Counted from the first letter of the stretch, positions 34,896-47,589 are shown. The stretch: DNA of 64,000 nucleotides from Cupriavidus sp. WKF15 (GCF_029278605.1 NZ_CP119573.1:496001-560000); one strand, 5' to 3'. Translations and numbers: made by a program. Notes: generated by a model not told the origin, from the letters alone.

Positions 34896-36425
34896 GTGAC
34901 CGAAAATTCATCCTCTGCCGCCGGCCCCGACCTCGCTCAAGGCGTTCCGCTGGAGAGCATCGTGGAGGGCGGTATCGTGACAGGCCATGTCCGCGGCGAT
35001 CCGGCCTTGCTCGTCTGCCAGGGCGGCGAACTCTTTGCCGTCGGGGCGACCTGTACGCATTACGGGGCGCCGCTGGCGACCGGCTTGCTGGTCGGCGACA
35101 CCATCCGTTGCCCCTGGCACCATGCCTGTTTCAGCCTTCGCACCGGGCAGGCCGTCCGGCCCCCGGCGCTCGATAGCCTAAAACGTTGGCGGGTGGAGCG
35201 GCGCGATGGCCAGGCCATTGTCGGCGAGGAGGTGCAAGCGGCCCGGCCACCGGCGCTGGCCGCGGCGCAGATGCCCGAATCCGTGGTGATTATCGGAGGC
35301 GGCGCCGCAGGAAATGCTGCCGCCCTGACGCTACGGCGAGAGGGCTATGAGGGTCCCGTTACGCTGCTGAGTGCGGATACCTCGCTCCCGTACGATCGCC
35401 CGAATTTGTCTAAAGACTATCTGGCGGGCACCGCGCAAGCGGACTGGCTGCCCCTGCGGTCTCCCGGGTACTACGCGGACCACCACATCGACGCGAGATG
35501 CGATCAGCGCGTGGTCCGGATCGAGCCTGCCGCGAAGACCGTCACGCTGGCGAACGGCAGCCAGATCGGCTATGGCGCGTTATTGCTTGCCACGGGTGCC
35601 GAGCCGGTACGGCTCACCGTTCCAGGCGCGAGCCTGCCGCACGTGTTCGTCCTCCGCTCGCTGGCCGACTGCGAGGCCGTGATTGCGCGTCTCGGCACTG
35701 TGCGTCAGTGCGTGGTGGTGGGCGCAAGCTTCATCGGACTCGAAGTCGCGGCTTCATTGCGCACGCGGGGCCTCGAAGTGCATGTGGTCGCACCGGAGGC
35801 GCGTCCGATGGAACGCGTCCTCGGCGCCGAGCTGGGCGACATGGTCAAGGCGCTGCATGAATCGCACGGTGTGCGTTTCCATCTTGGCGCCACGGTCACG
35901 GAAATTCGTTCGGATCGCGTGACATTGTCGACAGGCACGGAATTGCCCGCCGACCTGGTGGTCACCGGCGTCGGCGTGCGCCCCGATGTCGCGCTGGCAC
36001 AAGACGCGGGCCTGACCATGGATCGCGGCGCAGTGGTCGATGAGTATCTCCGGACCAGCGCTCCGGCCATCTATGCGGCCGGCGACATTGCTCGCTGGCC
36101 GGATCCTGGAACCGGCGAGCGTATCCGCGTCGAGCATTGGGTGGTCGCCGAGCGCCAGGGCGTGGTCGCTGCACAAAACATGCTTGGACAGCAGCAACGT
36201 TTCGCAGCGGTTCCGTTCTTCTGGAGCCAGCATTACGACATCGCCATCAACTATGTGGGCCACGCGGAGCGGTGGGACCGCATCGACATCGACGGCGATC
36301 CCGGCTCGCACGACTGTATGGTGACCTATTGGCGCGGTAATCAGCGGCTGGCCGTCGCAACGGTCGGACGCGACCTGGCCAGTTTGCGCGCGGAGGTGGC
36401 TCTCGAGCAGCAGACGCCGGCGTGA
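34896..36425 (+). CDS. Rieske-FAD NAD(P)H-dependent oxidoreductase (ferredoxin reductase-like)
   Basis: The 509-residue protein fuses two parts. The N-terminal Rieske domain has ligands Cys53-His55 and Cys72-His75 (CTHYGAP and CPWHHACF). From about residue 125 an FAD/NAD reductase follows, with VVIIGGGAAGNAA, the second VVVGASFIGLEVAASL and the YAAGDIA near 385. This is the AIFL/NirB-like ferredoxin reductase architecture. It probably passes electrons between NAD(P)H and a ferredoxin or quinone-linked partner. The GTG start follows AAGGAG. It converges on cbbA with a 26-bp gap. Confidence 0.87.
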   Translation: MTENSSSAAGPDLAQGVPLESIVEGGIVTGHVRGDPALLVCQGGELFAVGATCTHYGAPLATGLLVGDTIRCPWHHACFSLRTGQAVRPPALDSLKRWRVERRDGQAIVGEEVQAARPPALAAAQMPESVVIIGGGAAGNAAALTLRREGYEGPVTLLSADTSLPYDRPNLSKDYLAGTAQADWLPLRSPGYYADHHIDARCDQRVVRIEPAAKTVTLANGSQIGYGALLLATGAEPVRLTVPGASLPHVFVLRSLADCEAVIARLGTVRQCVVVGASFIGLEVAASLRTRGLEVHVVAPEARPMERVLGAELGDMVKALHESHGVRFHLGATVTEIRSDRVTLSTGTELPADLVVTGVGVRPDVALAQDAGLTMDRGAVVDEYLRTSAPAIYAAGDIARWPDPGTGERIRVEHWVVAERQGVVAAQNMLGQQQRFAAVPFFWSQHYDIAINYVGHAERWDRIDIDGDPGSHDCMVTYWRGNQRLAVATVGRDLASLRAEVALEQQTPA

Positions 36426-36451
36426 GCCGCCGCTTGCGAAGCGTGCCTTCG

Positions 36452-37489
36452 TCAGCGATAGCGCTTCGCCAGCGTCTCCAGCGCGATTGGCTTGATGCGC
36501 GAAGCCTGCCCGGCACAGCCAAACGCCTCGAAGCGCAGCTTGACGACGCTCCTCGCCCCTTTCTTGGCCGCCAACAGCGCCTTGCGCGGGTCGAATTCGC
36601 TCCGGTCCTCGGCGAGTGCCTGACGAATGGCGCCGGTCATGGCCAGGCGGATGTCGGTGTCGATGTTCACCTTGCGCACCCCGGTCTTGATACCCCGCAG
36701 GATCTCCTCGACCGGCACGCCGTAGGTCTCCTTGATGTCGCCACCATACTGGCGGATGATGTCCAGCCACTCCTGCGGCACCGAGCTGGAGCCATGCATG
36801 ACCAGATGGGTGTCTGGAATCTGTTCGTGGATCTCGCGGATGCGGTCCATGGCCAGGATGTCGCCGGTGGGCTTGCGCGAGAACTTGTAGGCACCGTGGC
36901 TGGTGCCGATGGCGATGGCGAGCGCGTCCACGCCGGTGCGGGCAACGAAGTCGCGCGCCTGCGCGGGGTCGGTCAGCATCATGTCGTGCGACAGCGTGCC
37001 GGCCGCACCGACACCGTCCTCCTCGCCGGCCTGACCGGTTTCGAGCGAGCCCAGGCAGCCCAGCTCGCCCTCGACCGACACGCCCACCGCATGCGCCATC
37101 TCGCACACGCGCCGGGTCACGTCGACGTTGTAGTCGTAGTCGGATGGCGTCTTCATGTCTTCGCGCAGCGAGCCGTCCATCATCACGCTGGTGAACCCCG
37201 AGCGGATCGATGCCTGGCATACCGCCGGACTGGAGCCGTGATCCTGGTGCAGGACGATGGGAATGTCCGGATGCGTCTCGGCCGCGGCCAGCACCATATG
37301 CCGCAGGTACGCTTCGCCGGCGTACTTGCGCGCACCGGCCGAGGCCTGCAGGATGACCGGGCTGTCGGTCTCTTCGGCCGCCTCCATGATGGCGTGGATC
37401 TGTTCCAAGTTGTTGACGTTGAAGGCCGGCACCCCGTAGCCGAATTCGCCCGCGTGGTCCAGCAGTTGGCGCAAGGATATGAGTGACAT
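36452..37489 (-). CDS. cbbA: Fructose-1,6-/sedoheptulose-1,7-bisphosphate aldolase, class II, Calvin-cycle type
   Basis: The 345-residue zinc aldolase has the metal and catalytic segments [31 protein letters not shown] and [10 protein letters not shown]. The [15 protein letters not shown] stretch is typical of the Calvin-cycle subtype. It makes fructose and sedoheptulose bisphosphates from triose phosphates. It is the last gene of the cbb operon, 11 bases after cbbK, and converges on the Rieske-FAD gene. Confidence 0.96.
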   Translation of the reverse strand: MSLISLRQLLDHAGEFGYGVPAFNVNNLEQIHAIMEAAEETDSPVILQASAGARKYAGEAYLRHMVLAAAETHPDIPIVLHQDHGSSPAVCQASIRSGFTSVMMDGSLREDMKTPSDYDYNVDVTRRVCEMAHAVGVSVEGELGCLGSLETGQAGEEDGVGAAGTLSHDMMLTDPAQARDFVARTGVDALAIAIGTSHGAYKFSRKPTGDILAMDRIREIHEQIPDTHLVMHGSSSVPQEWLDIIRQYGGDIKETYGVPVEEILRGIKTGVRKVNIDTDIRLAMTGAIRQALAEDRSEFDPRKALLAAKKGARSVVKLRFEAFGCAGQASRIKPIALETLAKRYR

Positions 37490-37500
37490 GGTGACGCTCC

Positions 37501-38769
37501 TTAAGTCGAGGCAGATTCTGTAAAGCGGATGCCGGCCGCGGCGCGCTGCGCCAGCACTTGCAGCGCGGGCAGCGTCTTGCCTTCCAGGAACTCCAGGAAG
37601 GCGCCGCCACCGGTCGAGATGTAGCCGACGCGGTCGGCAATGCCGTACTTGGCGATGGCGGCCAGCGTGTCGCCGCCGCCGGCGATCGAGAAGGCCTTCG
37701 ATTCGGCGATGGCCTCGGCCAGCACCCTGGTGCCGTTGCCGAACTGGTCGAATTCGAACACGCCCACCGGTCCGTTCCACACGATGGTGCCCGCGGCCTT
37801 GAGTTGCTCGGCGAGTTGCGCGGCGGTCTTCGGACCAATGTCGAGGATCATGTCGTCATCTGCCACGTCCTTGACGTCCTTGACCGTGGCCGCCGCGGTG
37901 GCGCTGAATTCCTTGGCGCAGACCACGTCCACGGGGATAGGCACCGAGGCGCCGCGCGCGGCCATGATGTCGATGATGGCCTTGGCGTCCGCGACCAGGT
38001 CGGCCTCGGCCAGCGACTTGCCGATCTTCAGGCCGGCAGCCAGCATGAAGGTGTTGGCGATGCCGCCACCGACGATCAGGTTGTCCACCTTGTCCGCCAG
38101 CGACTTCAGGATGGTCAGCTTGGTCGAGACCTTGGAGCCGGCCACGATGGCCACCAGCGGACGCGCCGGCTGGCCCAGTGCCTTGCCCAGCGCGTCGATC
38201 TCGGCGGCCAGCAGCGGGCCGGCGCAGGCGATCGGGGCGTACTTGGCGATGCCGTGCGTGGTGGCTTCGGCGCGGTGGGCGGTGCCGAAGGCATCGTTGA
38301 CATAGACGTCGCACAGCCCGGCCATCTTTTGTGCCAGCTCGTCGCTGTTCTTCTTCTCGCCAAGGTTCATGCGGCAGTTTTCGAGCAGCACCACCTGCCC
38401 CGGCGGCACCTGGAAGCCGCCCTCCATCCACCCGGAAAGCAGCGGCACGTGGCGGCCCAGAAGTTCCGACAGGCGGCGGCCCACCGGCGCCAGGCTGTAG
38501 CGCGGGTCCGGCGCCCCTTCCTCAGGCCGGCCCAGATGCGAGGTCACCATGACCGCCGCGCCGGCCTGCAGGCAGGCCTCGATGGCCGGCACCGACGCGC
38601 GGATGCGGGTATCGTCGGTAATCCGCCCGCCAGCGTCCTGCGGGACATTGAGGTCGGCGCGGATGAAGACGCGCTTGCCAGCCACCCCGCCGGCGTCCAG
38701 CAGTGCGGCCAGCGTCCGCGGCGTGGCGGCTTGCGGATCCTGGAACGCAGCATTGGAATCATGCATCAT
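37501..38769 (-). CDS. cbbK: Phosphoglycerate kinase
   Basis: The 422-residue enzyme carries the PGK signatures [27 protein letters not shown] and the C-terminal [14 protein letters not shown]. It phosphorylates 3-phosphoglycerate in the Calvin cycle. Two adjacent ATGs occur; 38769 has GAGG at 5 bases and is preferred over the frame's first ATG at 38790, which would overlap cbbG. An extra N-terminal 25 residues precede the usual start. Confidence 0.95.
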   Translation of the reverse strand: MMHDSNAAFQDPQAATPRTLAALLDAGGVAGKRVFIRADLNVPQDAGGRITDDTRIRASVPAIEACLQAGAAVMVTSHLGRPEEGAPDPRYSLAPVGRRLSELLGRHVPLLSGWMEGGFQVPPGQVVLLENCRMNLGEKKNSDELAQKMAGLCDVYVNDAFGTAHRAEATTHGIAKYAPIACAGPLLAAEIDALGKALGQPARPLVAIVAGSKVSTKLTILKSLADKVDNLIVGGGIANTFMLAAGLKIGKSLAEADLVADAKAIIDIMAARGASVPIPVDVVCAKEFSATAAATVKDVKDVADDDMILDIGPKTAAQLAEQLKAAGTIVWNGPVGVFEFDQFGNGTRVLAEAIAESKAFSIAGGGDTLAAIAKYGIADRVGYISTGGGAFLEFLEGKTLPALQVLAQRAAAGIRFTESAST

Positions 38770-38779
38770 GGCCACCTCG

Positions 38780-39790
38780 CTAGCGGGCATGGGCCAGCGC
38801 CACCGCGGTGTCCAGCATGCGGTTGGAGAAGCCCCATTCGTTGTCGTACCAGGCGGACACCTTGACCAGGTTGCCCGACACCCTGGTCAGCGTGGCATCG
38901 AAGGTCGATGAGGCCGGGCTGTGGTTGAAGTCCACCGATACCAGCGGCTCGGTGTTGTAGTTCAGGATGCCCTTGAGTTCGCCATCCGCCGCGCGCCGCA
39001 GGATGCTGTTCACCTCCTCCACCGTGGTCGGCCGGGCCGCCACGAACGACAGGTCCACCAGCGACACATTGATGGTCGGCACGCGCACGGCAAAGCCGTC
39101 CAGCCGCCCCTCCAGCTCGGGCAGGACCAGGCCGACCGCGGCGGCCGCGCCGGTCCTGGTCGGGATCATCGACATGGTGGCCGAGCGCGCGCGGCGCAGG
39201 TCCTCATGGTAGACGTCGGTCAGCACCTGATCGTTCGTGTAGGCATGCACCGTGGTCATTAGCCCGTTGACCACGCCCAGCTCCGCATGCAGCGGCTTGA
39301 CCAGCGGCGCCAGGCAGTTGGTGGTGCACGACGCATTGGAAATCACCGTGTCGCTGGCCTTCAGCACGCCGTGGTTGACGCCATAGACGATGGTGGCGTC
39401 CACGTCCTTGCCGCCGGGCGCGGAGATGATCACCTTCCTCGCACCGGCCCGCAGGTGGGCCGAGGCCTTCTCCTTGCTGGTGAACAGCCCGGTGCATTCC
39501 ATCACGACGTCCACGCCCAGTTCGTCCCACGGAAGCTCGGCCGGACTGCGCCGGGCCAGCACACGGATGAGGTCGCCGTTGACGCGGAAGGCGTCCCCGT
39601 CCACCGCCACCTCGCCCGGGAAACGGCCGTGGACCGTGTCATACCGGGTCAGGTGCGCATTGGTGCCGGCGTTGCCGAGGTCGTTGATCGCGACGATCTC
39701 CAGGTCATGCCGCTTGCCGCCTTCATAGTGGGCACGCAGAACATTGCGGCCGATGCGCCCGTAGCCATTGATGGCAACCTTGATAGTCAT
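38780..39790 (-). CDS. cbbG: Glyceraldehyde-3-phosphate dehydrogenase
   Basis: The 336-residue protein has the NAD-binding start [14 protein letters not shown], the active-site [13 protein letters not shown] with its catalytic Cys near 153, and the [13 protein letters not shown] end. It reduces 1,3-bisphosphoglycerate in carbon fixation. GGAGA precedes the ATG. It lies between cbbZ and cbbK in the conserved operon order. Confidence 0.96.
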   Translation of the reverse strand: MTIKVAINGYGRIGRNVLRAHYEGGKRHDLEIVAINDLGNAGTNAHLTRYDTVHGRFPGEVAVDGDAFRVNGDLIRVLARRSPAELPWDELGVDVVMECTGLFTSKEKASAHLRAGARKVIISAPGGKDVDATIVYGVNHGVLKASDTVISNASCTTNCLAPLVKPLHAELGVVNGLMTTVHAYTNDQVLTDVYHEDLRRARSATMSMIPTRTGAAAAVGLVLPELEGRLDGFAVRVPTINVSLVDLSFVAARPTTVEEVNSILRRAADGELKGILNYNTEPLVSVDFNHSPASSTFDATLTRVSGNLVKVSAWYDNEWGFSNRMLDTAVALAHAR

Positions 39791-39841
39791 GCTGTCTCCA
39801 TTTGCCTTTATGTGTGTTTGTGCGGTCCGTCCGGGGCGGCC

Positions 39842-40537
39842 TCAGGCGGCCGGTGCAAGCCGCGCGGGCGCCAGCAGCGCGGGCAGCCCCTCGAGCGAAT
39901 CCACCAGCGCGTCGGCCCCCAGCGCCGCCACGCCGTCCGGCCCGGCGTAGCCATAGCGCACCAGACAGACCGGCATGCCGGCCGCGCGCGCCGCGGCCAC
40001 ATCGACCGGAGAGTCGCCCACCAGCACGCCCTGCGCCGGGTCTGCCTCGAGCAGCCGGCAGGCATGGCGCAGCGGTTCGGGGTCCGGCTTCATCTGCGCG
40101 ATCGAGTCCCCCGCCACCAGCACCTCCAGATAGCCGGCCAGGCCGGTCATGGCCAGCAGCGGCGCCGCCAGCGCGCGCGGCTTGTTGGTCACGCACGCCA
40201 GCCGGTAGCCCTGGCGCCTGAGCGCGGCTAGGCCGGCCTCCACGCCGGGAAACACCTGCCCGAGGCGGCCGTTGACTTCGGCATAGTGACGGTGGAACAG
40301 CATCTCGGCCGCAGTGGCGTCGATGCGCTGTGCCAACTGCGCGGTGTCGAGCACGCGCCGCACCAGGTTTGGCACGCCGCGGCCGATGAAGCCGGCCACG
40401 GTATCGAACGGCAGCGGCGCGCTGCCCAGCTCCGCCAGCATGCGGTTGGCGGCCGCGACGATGTCGGGCGCGGTATCGACCAGCGTGCCGTCGAGATCGA
40501 TCAGCACTGCGGTGCAGGCCAGGGACGGGCGCGTCAT
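39842..40537 (-). CDS. cbbZ: 2-phosphoglycolate phosphatase
   Basis: The 231-residue HAD enzyme has motif [12 protein letters not shown], motif II VTNKPR, and motif III/IV in KPDPEPL and [10 protein letters not shown]. It dephosphorylates phosphoglycolate, the product of the Rubisco oxygenase reaction. Its start codon overlaps the cbbT stop in an ATGA, so the two are translationally coupled. Confidence 0.95.
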   Translation of the reverse strand: MTRPSLACTAVLIDLDGTLVDTAPDIVAAANRMLAELGSAPLPFDTVAGFIGRGVPNLVRRVLDTAQLAQRIDATAAEMLFHRHYAEVNGRLGQVFPGVEAGLAALRRQGYRLACVTNKPRALAAPLLAMTGLAGYLEVLVAGDSIAQMKPDPEPLRHACRLLEADPAQGVLVGDSPVDVAAARAAGMPVCLVRYGYAGPDGVAALGADALVDSLEGLPALLAPARLAPAA

Positions 40538-42558
40538 GATTGCTCCTCCAGCAGCGCGCGCGCCGCGGCCACGACGTGCGCCGGGGTCAGGTCGAAGTGC
40601 TCGTACAGCGCCTCGGCAGGGGCCGATTCGCCGAAACTGTCGATGCCCAGCGCCACGCCCCGGTCGCCCACCACGCCACGCCAGAACCACGTCACGCCCG
40701 CCTCGACGCTGATGCGCGGGATATCCGGCGGCAATACTGTCTCCCGATAGATGGCGTCTTGTGCGTGGAACAGCTCCACGCAGGGCATGGAGACCACGCG
40801 TGCGCCGATGCCCGCGCCGGCCAGCTCCTGTGCCGCATGCACGGCGATCTCCACCTCCGAGCCAGTCGCCACCAGCACCACGTGCGGCGCATCGGCCTGC
40901 GGCACATCTCGCAGGACATAGCCGCCGCGAGCGATGCCCGCGCGCTGTCCGGCGTCGCGCTCGAACGGCGTCAGCGCCTGCCGCGACAGCAGCAGGCAGG
41001 TCGGCCCATCGTCCCGCCGCAGCGCGGCGAGCCATGCGTACGCGGTCTCCGCGCCGTCGCACGGGCGCCAAACCCGGTTGTTGGGAATCAGCCGCAGGCT
41101 GGCCGCGTGCTCGACCGGCTGGTGCGTGGGACCATCTTCGCCAAGGCCGATGGAGTCGTGGGTCAGCACGTGCACCACGCGCAGGCGCATCAGCGTGGCC
41201 ATGCGGATGGCATTGCGCGAATAGTCCGAGAAGGTCATGAAGGTGCCGCCATAGGGAATCAGCCCGCCGTGCAGCGCGATGCCATTCATCACCGCGGCCA
41301 TGCCGAATTCGCGCACGCCGTAGCTCACGTAGTTCCCGTGTCCGGCATGGTTGACCCAGACCGACGCCTTGACGCTGGTCAGGTTGGATCCGGTCAGGTC
41401 GGCCGAGCCGCCCAGCAGTTCCGGCACGGCGGGCGTCAGCGCCTCGAGGCACAGTTGCGAGGCCTTGCGCGTGGCGATCCTGTCCAGCAGCGGCGATGGC
41501 GCTTCCAGCAGCGCCAGCAGTGCCGCGTCGAAACCCTCCGGCAGCCGGCCCTCGATGCGGCGCAGGAATGCGTTGGCGAGTTCCGGGTGCGCGGCGCGGT
41601 AGGCGGCAAAGCGCGCTTCCCATTCGGCCTCGTGCGCGATGCCCTGCGCGCGCGCGTCCCAGGCGTCCGCCACGTCCGCCGGCACCGTGAAGGGCTCGGC
41701 CTCCCAGCCCAGCGCCGTGCGCATGGCGGCGATCTCGGGCACGCCCAGCGGAGCGCCATGCACGTCGTGGCCACCCGCCTTGGCAGGGGCGCCCTTGCCA
41801 ATCACGGTGCGGCAGCAGATCAGCGTGGGGCGCCCGCGCTCGGCCCTGGCCGCGCGGATGGCGGCATCCACGGCGTGCGCGTCGTGCCCGTCGACATCCG
41901 CTAGCACGTGCCAGCCGTAAGCCGCGAAGCGTTGCGCGGTATCGTCGGTGAACCATCCGGCCACCTCGCCATCGATGGAGATCCCGTTGTCGTCGTACAG
42001 GCAGATCAGCTTGCCCAGCCCGAGCGTACCGGCCAGCGAGCACGCCTCGTGGCTGATCCCTTCCATCAGGCAGCCATCGCCGAGGAAGACGTACGTGTGG
42101 TGGTCGACGATATCGAAGCCGGGACGGTTGAAGGTCGCGGCGAGCAGTTTCTCCGCCAGCGCCATGCCCACCGCATTGGCCAGCCCCTGCCCCAGCGGCC
42201 CCGTGGTGGTTTCCACGCCTGGCGTCACGCCCACTTCCGGATGGCCGGGCGTGGCCGCGTGCAGCTGGCGGAAGCGGCGCAGCTCCGCCATCGGCAGGTC
42301 GTAGCCGGTCAGGTGCAGCAGCGCGTACAGCAGCATGGAGGCGTGGCCGTTGGACAGCACGAAGCGGTCGCGGTCGGGCCAGGCCGGGTTGACGGGGTTG
42401 TGGCGCAGGTGGCGCCGCCACAGGACCTCCGCCATCTCGGCCATGCCCATGGGCGCGCCGGGGTGGCCGGACCTGGCCTGCTCCACCGCGTCCGCGGCCA
42501 GGAAGCGCAGCGCGTTGGCACAGCGCGCCGCGGAGTCGATGCGTTCGGGTGCGTTCAT
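40534..42558 (-). CDS. cbbT: Transketolase
   Basis: The 674-residue thiamine-diphosphate enzyme shows the family segments [55 protein letters not shown] with the ThDP-binding acid residues, and [19 protein letters not shown]. It interconverts Calvin-cycle sugar phosphates. The ATG at 42558 gives the usual start. It is coupled to cbbZ by a 4-bp overlap and lies 26 bases after cbbP. Confidence 0.96.
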   Translation of the reverse strand: MNAPERIDSAARCANALRFLAADAVEQARSGHPGAPMGMAEMAEVLWRRHLRHNPVNPAWPDRDRFVLSNGHASMLLYALLHLTGYDLPMAELRRFRQLHAATPGHPEVGVTPGVETTTGPLGQGLANAVGMALAEKLLAATFNRPGFDIVDHHTYVFLGDGCLMEGISHEACSLAGTLGLGKLICLYDDNGISIDGEVAGWFTDDTAQRFAAYGWHVLADVDGHDAHAVDAAIRAARAERGRPTLICCRTVIGKGAPAKAGGHDVHGAPLGVPEIAAMRTALGWEAEPFTVPADVADAWDARAQGIAHEAEWEARFAAYRAAHPELANAFLRRIEGRLPEGFDAALLALLEAPSPLLDRIATRKASQLCLEALTPAVPELLGGSADLTGSNLTSVKASVWVNHAGHGNYVSYGVREFGMAAVMNGIALHGGLIPYGGTFMTFSDYSRNAIRMATLMRLRVVHVLTHDSIGLGEDGPTHQPVEHAASLRLIPNNRVWRPCDGAETAYAWLAALRRDDGPTCLLLSRQALTPFERDAGQRAGIARGGYVLRDVPQADAPHVVLVATGSEVEIAVHAAQELAGAGIGARVVSMPCVELFHAQDAIYRETVLPPDIPRISVEAGVTWFWRGVVGDRGVALGIDSFGESAPAEALYEHFDLTPAHVVAAARALLEEQS

Positions 42559-42584
42559 CTGGAGTGTCCTTGCATCACGTCGGT

Positions 42585-43463
42585 TCACAGCGCGGCGCGC
42601 TTGCGGCGCTCCATCATGCGCAGCACGAAGGGCGTGAAGATCAGCTGCATGGCCAGTTCCATCTTGCCGCCCGGCACCACGATGGTGTTGGCGCGCGACA
42701 TGAACGAGTCGTGGATCATGCTCAGCAGGTACTGGAAATCGATACCCTTGGGATTGGCAAAGCGGATCACCACCATGCTTTCATCGGGCGCGGGGATTTC
42801 GCGTGCAATGAACGGGTTGGAGGTGTCCACGCACGGCACGCGCTGGAAGTTCACATGCGTGCGCGAGAACTGCGGGCAGATGTAGTTCACGTAGTCCGGC
42901 ATGCGGCGCAGGATGGTGTCGGTCACCGCTTCCGTCGAATAGCCGCGCTGCTTCTTGTCGCGCCACAGCTTCTGGATCCATTCCAGGTTGATGACCGGCA
43001 CCACGCCGATCAGCAGGTTGGGATAGCGGGCCACATCGACCTCGCCGGTGACCACGCCGCCGTGCAGGCCTTCATAGAACAGCAGGTCGGTGTCTTCGGG
43101 CAGTGGCTCCCACTCGGTGAAGGTGCCGGGCTGCTGCCCGAACGGCGCGGCCTCTTCCGCGCTGTGCAGGTAGTGGCGATGCATGCCGGTGCCGGACTCG
43201 GCGTACGAGCGAAACAGGTTCTCCAGCTCGCCGAACAGGTTGTTCTCGGGTCCGAAATGGCTGAAGTTCATGTTGCCGGTGCGCTCGGCCTCGGCCATCT
43301 TGACCTTCATCTCGGCGCGGTTGTAGCGGTGGAAACTGTCGCCTTCGATCACCACGGATTTCACGCCTTCGCGGCGGAAGATGTTCTCGAAGGTACGGGT
43401 GACGGAGGTCGTGCCGGCGCCCGAGGAGCCGGTAATGGCGATGATGGGATAACGTTCTGACAT
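42585..43463 (-). CDS. cbbP: Phosphoribulokinase
   Basis: The 292-residue proteobacterial-type kinase has the P-loop [10 protein letters not shown] (12-21) and the catalytic and substrate segments [24 protein letters not shown] and [11 protein letters not shown]. It makes ribulose-1,5-bisphosphate, the Rubisco substrate. It starts 11 bases after the cbbF stop. Such octameric enzymes are activated by NADH in proteobacteria. Confidence 0.96.
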   Translation of the reverse strand: MSERYPIIAITGSSGAGTTSVTRTFENIFRREGVKSVVIEGDSFHRYNRAEMKVKMAEAERTGNMNFSHFGPENNLFGELENLFRSYAESGTGMHRHYLHSAEEAAPFGQQPGTFTEWEPLPEDTDLLFYEGLHGGVVTGEVDVARYPNLLIGVVPVINLEWIQKLWRDKKQRGYSTEAVTDTILRRMPDYVNYICPQFSRTHVNFQRVPCVDTSNPFIAREIPAPDESMVVIRFANPKGIDFQYLLSMIHDSFMSRANTIVVPGGKMELAMQLIFTPFVLRMMERRKRAAL

Positions 43464-43474
43464 GGCCGTGCACC

Positions 43475-44575
<1,101 letters not shown>

Positions 44576-44625
44576 GACAGGTCTCCTCTTGCTTTGCTGT
44601 GTGTTCTGGTCCGGGCGGGGCCGCG

Positions 44626-45339
44626 TCAGAGCATGGCCGCCTCGCGCAGGCGCCGCAGGATGCCGCGGTAGCCGCCGTCGGCATCGGGCGCGCCGAACAC
44701 GGCACTGCCCGCGACGAAGGTGTCCGCGCCGGCGGCCGCGACGTCGCCGATGTTGTCGGCCTTGACGCCGCCGTCGATCTCCAGCCAGACCGGGCGCCCG
44801 CCTGCCTCCACCTGGCGGTCGATGCGCTTGCGTGCCTCGCGCAGCTTGTCCAGCACGCCGGGGATGAACGCCTGGCCGCCAAAGCCGGGGTTGACGCTCA
44901 TCAGCAGCACCAGGTCGAGCTGCGCCAGCGTGTGGTCCAGCCATGCCAGCGGCGTCGCCGGGTTCAGCACCAGGCCGGCCTTGCAGCCGTGGTCGCGGAT
45001 CAGGCCGATGATGCGGTCCACGTGGCGGCTCGCCTCGGGATGGAAACTGATGATGCCGGCGCCGGCTTTCGCAAACAGCGGGATCAGCGCATCCACGGGC
45101 TCCACCATCAGGTGCACATCGATGGGGATCGAGACATGCGGGCGGATCGCCTCGCACACCAGCGGGCCGATGGTGAGGTTGGGCACGTAGTGGTTGTCCA
45201 TCACGTCGAAGTGCACGAGATCGGCGCCGGCCGACTCGATGGCGCGGACCTCTTCGCCCAGCCGCGCGAAGTCCGCCGACAGGATCGACGGCGCGAGCCG
45301 GATCACGCGTTCGCTGGCGTGGTGAGCTGTGGTGAGCAT
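44626..45339 (-). CDS. cbbE: Ribulose-phosphate 3-epimerase
   Basis: The 237-residue TIM barrel has the signatures [37 protein letters not shown] with metal-binding His and Asp, [15 protein letters not shown] and [12 protein letters not shown]. It interconverts ribulose- and xylulose-5-phosphate. It starts 1 base after the cbbY stop. Confidence 0.95.
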   Translation of the reverse strand: MLTTAHHASERVIRLAPSILSADFARLGEEVRAIESAGADLVHFDVMDNHYVPNLTIGPLVCEAIRPHVSIPIDVHLMVEPVDALIPLFAKAGAGIISFHPEASRHVDRIIGLIRDHGCKAGLVLNPATPLAWLDHTLAQLDLVLLMSVNPGFGGQAFIPGVLDKLREARKRIDRQVEAGGRPVWLEIDGGVKADNIGDVAAAGADTFVAGSAVFGAPDADGGYRGILRRLREAAML

Positions 45340-45340
45340 G

Positions 45341-46105
45341 TCAGCGCGCCTCGGACAGGTCGCCCCGATGCCAGCGCCGCAGCGCGGCCAGGTCGGCCCA
45401 GCGGTGGTCTGCGCCGGCCAGGTGCCGGGGCATCGGCTGATCGGGGTCGCCCAGGTGCGGCAGCACCATCAGGGCGTCGTCAAACCGGTCCTGCGCGCTG
45501 TAGGCAGTGGGCGTGACCACGGCGGGAATGCCTGCCGCCTGCGCCGCGCGCAGCCCGTTCTCCGAATCCTCGATGGCCAGGCAGGCGCCGGGCTCCAGGC
45601 CAAGCCGCTGCAGCACCGCCAAATAGACATCTGGCGCCGGCTTCTTGACCGCGGTGGTACCCGCGTCGCAGATGGCGGCAAAGCGCCCGCGCCAGCCGGC
45701 ACCGAGCGGCGCCTCCAGCAGTGCGTCGAGATTGGCCGGCGTGGTGGTGGTGGCGATGGCGAGCGGCAGGCCGGCCCGCGCGGCTTCATCGAGCAGCCGC
45801 GCGATGCCCGGGCGCAGCGGCAGCCCGCCCGCGCCCACGCGCGCGGCGTAGTGGCGCGTCTTGATGGCGTGCACGGCGTCGATGGTTGCCTTCACCTGGC
45901 TGCCGCAGCCTTCTTCCGGGTCGACCATGCGCCAGTAGTGCAGCAAGCGTTCCTTGCCGCCGGCCACCTTGAGCAGGCGCGTGTAGAGCGCCTCGTCCCA
46001 GTGCCAGTCCAGGCCGGTCTCGGCGAATGCCGCGTTGAAGGCCTCGCGGTGCGCGGTCTCGGTATCGGCAAGCGTGCCGTCGACATCGAAGATCAGGGCT
46101 TGCAT
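45341..46105 (-). CDS. cbbY: CbbY HAD phosphatase (xylulose-1,5-bisphosphate phosphatase)
   Basis: The 254-residue HAD protein has motif [14 protein letters not shown] (about 4-16), motif [11 protein letters not shown], the Lys in [10 protein letters not shown] and [11 protein letters not shown]. CbbY proteins degrade xylulose-1,5-bisphosphate, a misfire product that inhibits Rubisco, which fits its place beside the activase gene cbbX. It starts 3 bases after the cbbX stop. Confidence 0.95.
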   Translation of the reverse strand: MQALIFDVDGTLADTETAHREAFNAAFAETGLDWHWDEALYTRLLKVAGGKERLLHYWRMVDPEEGCGSQVKATIDAVHAIKTRHYAARVGAGGLPLRPGIARLLDEAARAGLPLAIATTTTPANLDALLEAPLGAGWRGRFAAICDAGTTAVKKPAPDVYLAVLQRLGLEPGACLAIEDSENGLRAAQAAGIPAVVTPTAYSAQDRFDDALMVLPHLGDPDQPMPRHLAGADHRWADLAALRRWHRGDLSEAR

Positions 46106-46108
46106 GGC

Positions 46109-47017
46109 TTACTCCGCGGCGGGCGCCGCAAACACGCGGCTGGCGAGCAGGTCGCTGGCGGTGATGGTGGTCAGGGCCTCGTCGTCGACGATCATGGCCG
46201 GGTCATCGAGCAGCCGCGAGGCATGGCGCAGCCGCGCGCGGTCAAGCGCGTTGCGCACGCTGCGGGCATTGGCGAAATGCGGCTGCGCCATGCGCCGCGC
46301 CAGATAGTCCGTAAACATGGCGCGGCTCTCGTCGTCGAAGTGGTACTGCATCTCGGCCAGCATCAGGTCGGCGATCCGGCGCAGTTCCTCGAGCCGGTAG
46401 TCGGGAAAACTGATGTGGTGGGCCACGCGCGAGGACATGCCCGGATTCGATTCGAAGAATCGGTCCATGCGATCCTTGTAGCCGGCCAGGATCACCACCA
46501 GGTCGTCCCGGTTGTTCTCCATCACTTGCAGCAGGATCTCGATGGCCTCCTGGCCGTAGTCGCGCTCGTTCTCGGGGCGGTACAGGTAGTAGGCCTCGTC
46601 GATGAAGAGCACGCCGCCCATGGCCTTCTTCAGGATTTCCTTGGTCTTGGGCGCGGTGTGCCCGATGTACTGGCCCACCAGGTCATCGCGCGTCACCGCC
46701 ACCAGATGGCCGCGGCGCACGTAGCCGAGCTGGTGCAGGATCTGCGCCATGCGCATGGCCACCGTGGTCTTGCCGGTGCCGGGATTGCCGGTGAAGCACA
46801 TGTGCAGGCTGGGCGCGCCCGCGCTGAAGCCGCGCGCAGCGCGAAGCTTGTCCACCAGCAGCAGCGCGGCAATGTCGCGGATACGCGCCTTTACCGGCGC
46901 CAGCCCGATCAGCTCGCGATCCAGCTGGGCCAGCAGCTCGGTGATGCCCGAGCTGGCCAGCGATGCGGCCAGGCTACCCTCGGGCTGGAGCAGTGCGGTC
47001 GGTTCGGGTGCGGACAT
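46109..47017 (-). CDS. cbbX: Red-type Rubisco activase CbbX (AAA+ ATPase)
   Basis: The 302-residue AAA+ protein has Walker [15 protein letters not shown] (near 78-91), Walker [15 protein letters not shown] (near 132) and the pore and sensor segments of CbbX. It removes inhibitory sugar phosphates from red-type Rubisco by pulling on the large-subunit C terminus and is activated by RuBP. GGAGG precedes the ATG. It pairs with the form IC large subunit here. Confidence 0.95.
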   Translation of the reverse strand: MSAPEPTALLQPEGSLAASLASSGITELLAQLDRELIGLAPVKARIRDIAALLLVDKLRAARGFSAGAPSLHMCFTGNPGTGKTTVAMRMAQILHQLGYVRRGHLVAVTRDDLVGQYIGHTAPKTKEILKKAMGGVLFIDEAYYLYRPENERDYGQEAIEILLQVMENNRDDLVVILAGYKDRMDRFFESNPGMSSRVAHHISFPDYRLEELRRIADLMLAEMQYHFDDESRAMFTDYLARRMAQPHFANARSVRNALDRARLRHASRLLDDPAMIVDDEALTTITASDLLASRVFAAPAAE

Positions 47018-47032
47018 GGAAGCCTCCGGTAA

Positions 47033-47057
47033 GGTCGAATCGGTCGAATCGGTCGAT
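47033..47057. repeat. 9-bp tandem repeat before cbbX
   Basis: GGTCGAATC is repeated almost three times (two full copies and GGTCGAT) directly upstream of the cbbX ribosome site, inside the operon's transcribed cbbS-cbbX spacer. Confidence 0.7.
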
Positions 47058-47134
47058 GCAGGGCGCAGCGTCCCCCGTCGCGCGGCCGTGGCAGCGCGAA
47101 CGTGGTTCCTGCGGGGTTGGGGTTGGGCTAGGCG

Positions 47135-47150
47135 CCGGCGACAGCGCCGG
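47135..47150 (-). terminator. Intercistronic hairpin after cbbS
   Basis: A 6-bp GC stem (CCGGCG, 47135-47140, with CGCCGG, 47145-47150) and 4-base loop lies 19 bases after the cbbS stop in the 152-bp cbbS-cbbX gap. Cupriavidus cbb operons are known to give extra cbbLS transcript through partial termination after cbbS. This hairpin, without a T tract, is a candidate for the attenuator or 3'-end stabiliser. Confidence 0.45.
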
Positions 47151-47169
47151 GCGGCGCGGGCAATGCGGC

Positions 47170-47589
47170 TTAGTAGCGACTGCCTTCGGGCCGCGCCTGC
47201 GCGGCGTAGCTCTCGATCGAGTAGCGCAGCGTGCGGCCCGCCTCTTCCTGCCGGACCAGCCGGAAGCCAGGTTCGTCCGCGGGACGGTTGACGATGAACG
47301 ACATCACCACCGACTCCACCGTATGGGTCGAATCGAAGGCCGTGACGCGGATGTAGTGGTTCGGGAAGGTGTTACGCGCGTTGTTGATTTCCATCAGGAT
47401 GCCGGCCGCGTCGCGCAGGTCGAACATCGGCAGCCCGAACATCTCCCAGTACGTATTGCGCGGATGCGGGTCGTCGGTATATTCGATGCCCACCGCCCAG
47501 CCCTTGCTCAGGCAGTATTCGAGCTGGCTGGTGATCTGCTCGTCGGTGAGGTCGGGCAGGAAGGAAAAAGTGCCTTGAGTGATGCGCAT
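47170..47589 (-). CDS. cbbS: Rubisco small subunit, red-type (form IC)
   Basis: The 139-residue protein starts [19 protein letters not shown] and has the [21 protein letters not shown] region and the extended C terminus that marks red-type small subunits, where the tail forms a beta hairpin in the central pore. AGAGG precedes the ATG at 47589; the frame opens further upstream at 47631. It lies 64 bases after cbbL. Confidence 0.96.
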   Translation of the reverse strand: MRITQGTFSFLPDLTDEQITSQLEYCLSKGWAVGIEYTDDPHPRNTYWEMFGLPMFDLRDAAGILMEINNARNTFPNHYIRVTAFDSTHTVESVVMSFIVNRPADEPGFRLVRQEEAGRTLRYSIESYAAQARPEGSRY

